A stretch of 9,142 nt of DNA from NCBI GenBank assembly GCA_002167365.1, contig NHCU01000020.1:4611-13752 (forward strand). Reading direction: 5' to 3'. Shown in pieces: positions 7,469-9,142 of this stretch. Position 1 is the first letter of the stretch. Every line of letters starts with the position of its first letter. The DNA is from Betaproteobacteria bacterium TMED41. Its GTDB lineage: Bacteria; Pseudomonadota; Gammaproteobacteria; Burkholderiales; Burkholderiaceae_A. The position numbers were made by a program, and so were the translations under genes. A model generated the notes under the pieces. The model worked only from the letters and a program-made list of their open reading frames with translations. It did no database searches and was not told where the DNA came from.

Positions 7469-7475
7469 CTTATTG

Positions 7476-9142
7476 ATGAGTGCTACAGCAAATCCTACGT
7501 TCAGTATTTTAGGCCAAGGTGGAACTGGCGGTGAAACTTATGCTGTTTCAACTGACTATTTTAGTTTTAATAGGGGAGACACTCTTGATTTAGCCTTACC
7601 TACTTCTGATGAAAACGGAAACAATATTTCTGCCACTCCTTTTTTGTATATACCAGGTGCTGCAGGCAGTGGAGAGCAAACCTATGCTATCTCACTAGGT
7701 TTAAGTGAAGATTGGGGGGGTGAGCCTGACAATATCCTAGACTTACAGAGCGGAAATCACAATAATATTAATTCATTAGGATTTGGTAGTTCTGCTACTG
7801 AAACAATGCAGCATTCCGATGGTGATATTTCCATAATAGATATAGGTGGTAATACTCATTACAGTACACCTGCTGCAGACAGAGATTACTCGATTAACAT
7901 CTACACTTTTGATTCAGGCCCTGATAATTTTGGCCAGAATCCTGAGGTTACAAATATCCCTATTGAATCTTCTTTGTCCCTAGGTGCCTCTGCCCAGGAA
8001 ACTTACAATCTTGCGACCTATGGTAATACTGTTTTACAAGATGTTATAAGTGACCGTGATTTCTTTGTTGTTAACCACTATCAAAATGAATCTTATGATT
8101 CAGTTTACGGAGTACATCAGGTAGACTTTGTTGGTCCGGATGATTACTATGTTTTCGATTCTTCTCGTGCAGGAGGATGGCACACAGGTGAAGGGGGTTT
8201 GGCATATAGGATAGTTGGTGATGGCACATTCGAAGACATTGTAGGCTCTCTTTCCCAAAGTAGCTTCATTGGTGCTGGTAATATGGGAGTTTACATAGAA
8301 GTAACAGATTCCACCAGTGCCAACTACAATGATGTTTACTTTTTACAAGATGGCATTGATTTTACTAAAGTTTTCGATTCTAATGCTTACAATTATAGCT
8401 ATGCACACGATTACAGAATTATTGGTAAAGATAGTGATGGTGATGGTCAAAACGATATAACTGCACTTTCTATCATTAGCAGGAATTACGATGGCTCTGA
8501 GAGATTTGTTAATGAAGTTGATGTCCATGATGTCGATGATTACAACGGCCCAATCTCTTTTGGCTCAGCTGAAACCATTAGCGGTACAGGAAGCCCTTTT
8601 GATGGCACAGTAATCCTTGATGGTTACGGCAATGAAATTACCCCCCTAGCCGGATTCGACACATACACCTACATTGATAGTGCTTTAGCGGCTGCTAATA
8701 TAGCGAGCGAAGATGTCACAAGCGTGACTTATGATGCAATGTGGGGTAGTGGCTCAATGTATGGGTTTAACGTTTATCAGGCTGACGGAGGTAGTAACCC
8801 ATTAATAATAGATTTAAGCAATGGCTCTCCCGAGTATTACTACCTTGATAGATCCCAAATCAATAGTGACAACTCAGCTCATGACCCACATCTTTATAAC
8901 TTAATGGCTGTTGATGGTGCTTTTTACTATGAATCAGGTGACTATAATTCCCAAAACGCTGATGTATGGCTTTATGAACTTGGTTCTAATGGAACCAATG
9001 TTGTCATTAATACTTTGGATGATTTTGAGCATTACCCTCAGATTGATACTGATAGTTGGGGTCCAGAAGGTTTAGTAACCTTTATAAATATCAATGATGA
9101 GCTTATCCCTATTCACAATACTATTGTTGATAGCCCTACAGA
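7476..9142 (+). CDS. large Cys-free extracellular protein, probable type I secretion substrate (3' partial)
   Basis: The frame runs from an ATG with a good ribosome site to the window edge without a stop, giving 555 visible residues. There is no N-terminal signal peptide: it starts MSATANPTFSILGQGG and is polar. The protein is rich in Asp, Asn, Gly, Ser, Thr and Tyr and has no Cys in the visible part, which is usual for large RTX-type proteins exported by type I systems through a C-terminal signal; that end is not visible, so this is inference. Asp319-Asp327 (DSDGDGQND) fits the DxDxDGxxD calcium loop of thrombospondin-3/dockerin type. Related segments recur: GxxGGETYAVS near 20, GEQTYAIS near 67 and QETYNLA near 175; YRIVGDG and YRIIGKD also recur. 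The stretch FYYESGDY...DVWLYELGSNGTNVVINTLDDFEHYPQ near the right end resembles a beta-propeller blade. I recognise no specific family. It is less AT-rich than the upstream DNA. An adhesin, a surface-layer-like protein or a secreted enzyme remain possible. Confidence 0.85.
   Translation, partial: MSATANPTFSILGQGGTGGETYAVSTDYFSFNRGDTLDLALPTSDENGNNISATPFLYIPGAAGSGEQTYAISLGLSEDWGGEPDNILDLQSGNHNNINSLGFGSSATETMQHSDGDISIIDIGGNTHYSTPAADRDYSINIYTFDSGPDNFGQNPEVTNIPIESSLSLGASAQETYNLATYGNTVLQDVISDRDFFVVNHYQNESYDSVYGVHQVDFVGPDDYYVFDSSRAGGWHTGEGGLAYRIVGDGTFEDIVGSLSQSSFIGAGNMGVYIEVTDSTSANYNDVYFLQDGIDFTKVFDSNAYNYSYAHDYRIIGKDSDGDGQNDITALSIISRNYDGSERFVNEVDVHDVDDYNGPISFGSAETISGTGSPFDGTVILDGYGNEITPLAGFDTYTYIDSALAAANIASEDVTSVTYDAMWGSGSMYGFNVYQADGGSNPLIIDLSNGSPEYYYLDRSQINSDNSAHDPHLYNLMAVDGAFYYESGDYNSQNADVWLYELGSNGTNVVINTLDDFEHYPQIDTDSWGPEGLVTFININDELIPIHNTIVDSPT

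Larger units (their letters stand above)
6488..7475. other. 988-bp extremely AT-rich intergenic region
   Basis: No convincing gene is seen on either strand. Over 6481-6660 I count 15 G or C in 180 bases; the remainder is also strongly AT-rich, and the right third is T-rich on the + strand. It contains a 12-bp palindrome (6536-6547), a cluster of AAACTAT-type motifs (6748-6955), a weak 5-bp GC-containing stem AGAGC/GCTCT (7161-7181) followed by a T-rich stretch, two CTTTAAAG boxes and a terminator-like hairpin close to the next start codon. Such DNA is expected to be bent or easily melted and to bind nucleoid proteins of the H-NS type; that role is inference. It most likely serves as the control region of the large downstream gene. 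Confidence 0.75.

Noticed and set aside
6488..7475. Insertion sequence or tRNA gene in the long gap
   Set aside because: No transposase frame, no paired terminal inverted repeats with target duplication, and no cloverleaf or CCA end were seen.
8343..8528. Minus-strand Ile-rich frame
   Set aside because: Its Ile runs are the complement of GAT/AAT codons of the Asp/Asn-rich + strand protein.

Overview
The window comes from an AT-rich Gram-negative bacterium. A 7TMR-DISM-type membrane receptor, signal peptides and a likely type I-secreted surface protein together suggest a proteobacterium, possibly an aquatic, low-GC lineage. The sequence alone does not fix the species or class. All genes that can be supported are on the + strand.

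Left part (1-5929): a tightly packed, operon-like block. It opens inside a membrane receptor-cyclase whose start lies off the left edge: periplasmic sensor region, seven membrane segments, coiled coil, class III nucleotidyl cyclase domain and a charged C-terminal coiled coil. A 4-bp ATGA overlap then leads into a 33-residue predicted mini-lipoprotein too short for ordinary gene calling. Five bases later begins a 1211-residue fused HyuA-HyuB protein of the ATP-dependent 5-oxoprolinase/hydantoinase family. The spacing suggests one transcript joining cAMP-type signalling to amide-ring hydrolysis, but no functional link is proven.

Middle (5930-7475): after a 93-bp spacer comes a small exported protein of the surface-adhesin E-like family (6023-6487). 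Its stop codon lies inside a perfect AT-only inverted repeat. About 1 kb without a convincing gene follows. Its first part is extraordinarily AT-rich (15 G/C in 180 bases by hand count over 6481-6660). Further in are a cluster of a short motif (AAACTATCAA and its complement), a 16-bp direct repeat with a 31-bp period, two CTTTAAAG palindromes 14 bp apart over a possible promoter, and a terminator-like hairpin with a U tract ending about 20 bases before the next start codon.

Right part (7476-9142): a reading frame that stays open to the window edge (555 codons, no stop), so it appears only as a 3'-truncated gene. It encodes a Cys-free, Asp/Asn/Gly/Ser/Tyr-rich protein with no N-terminal signal peptide, a DxDxDGxxD calcium-loop motif and possible beta-propeller-like segments. 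It looks like the N-terminal part of a large extracellular protein exported by a type I system. Its base composition is clearly less AT-rich than the DNA in front of it. This gene and its unusually elaborate upstream region are the most interesting part of the window.
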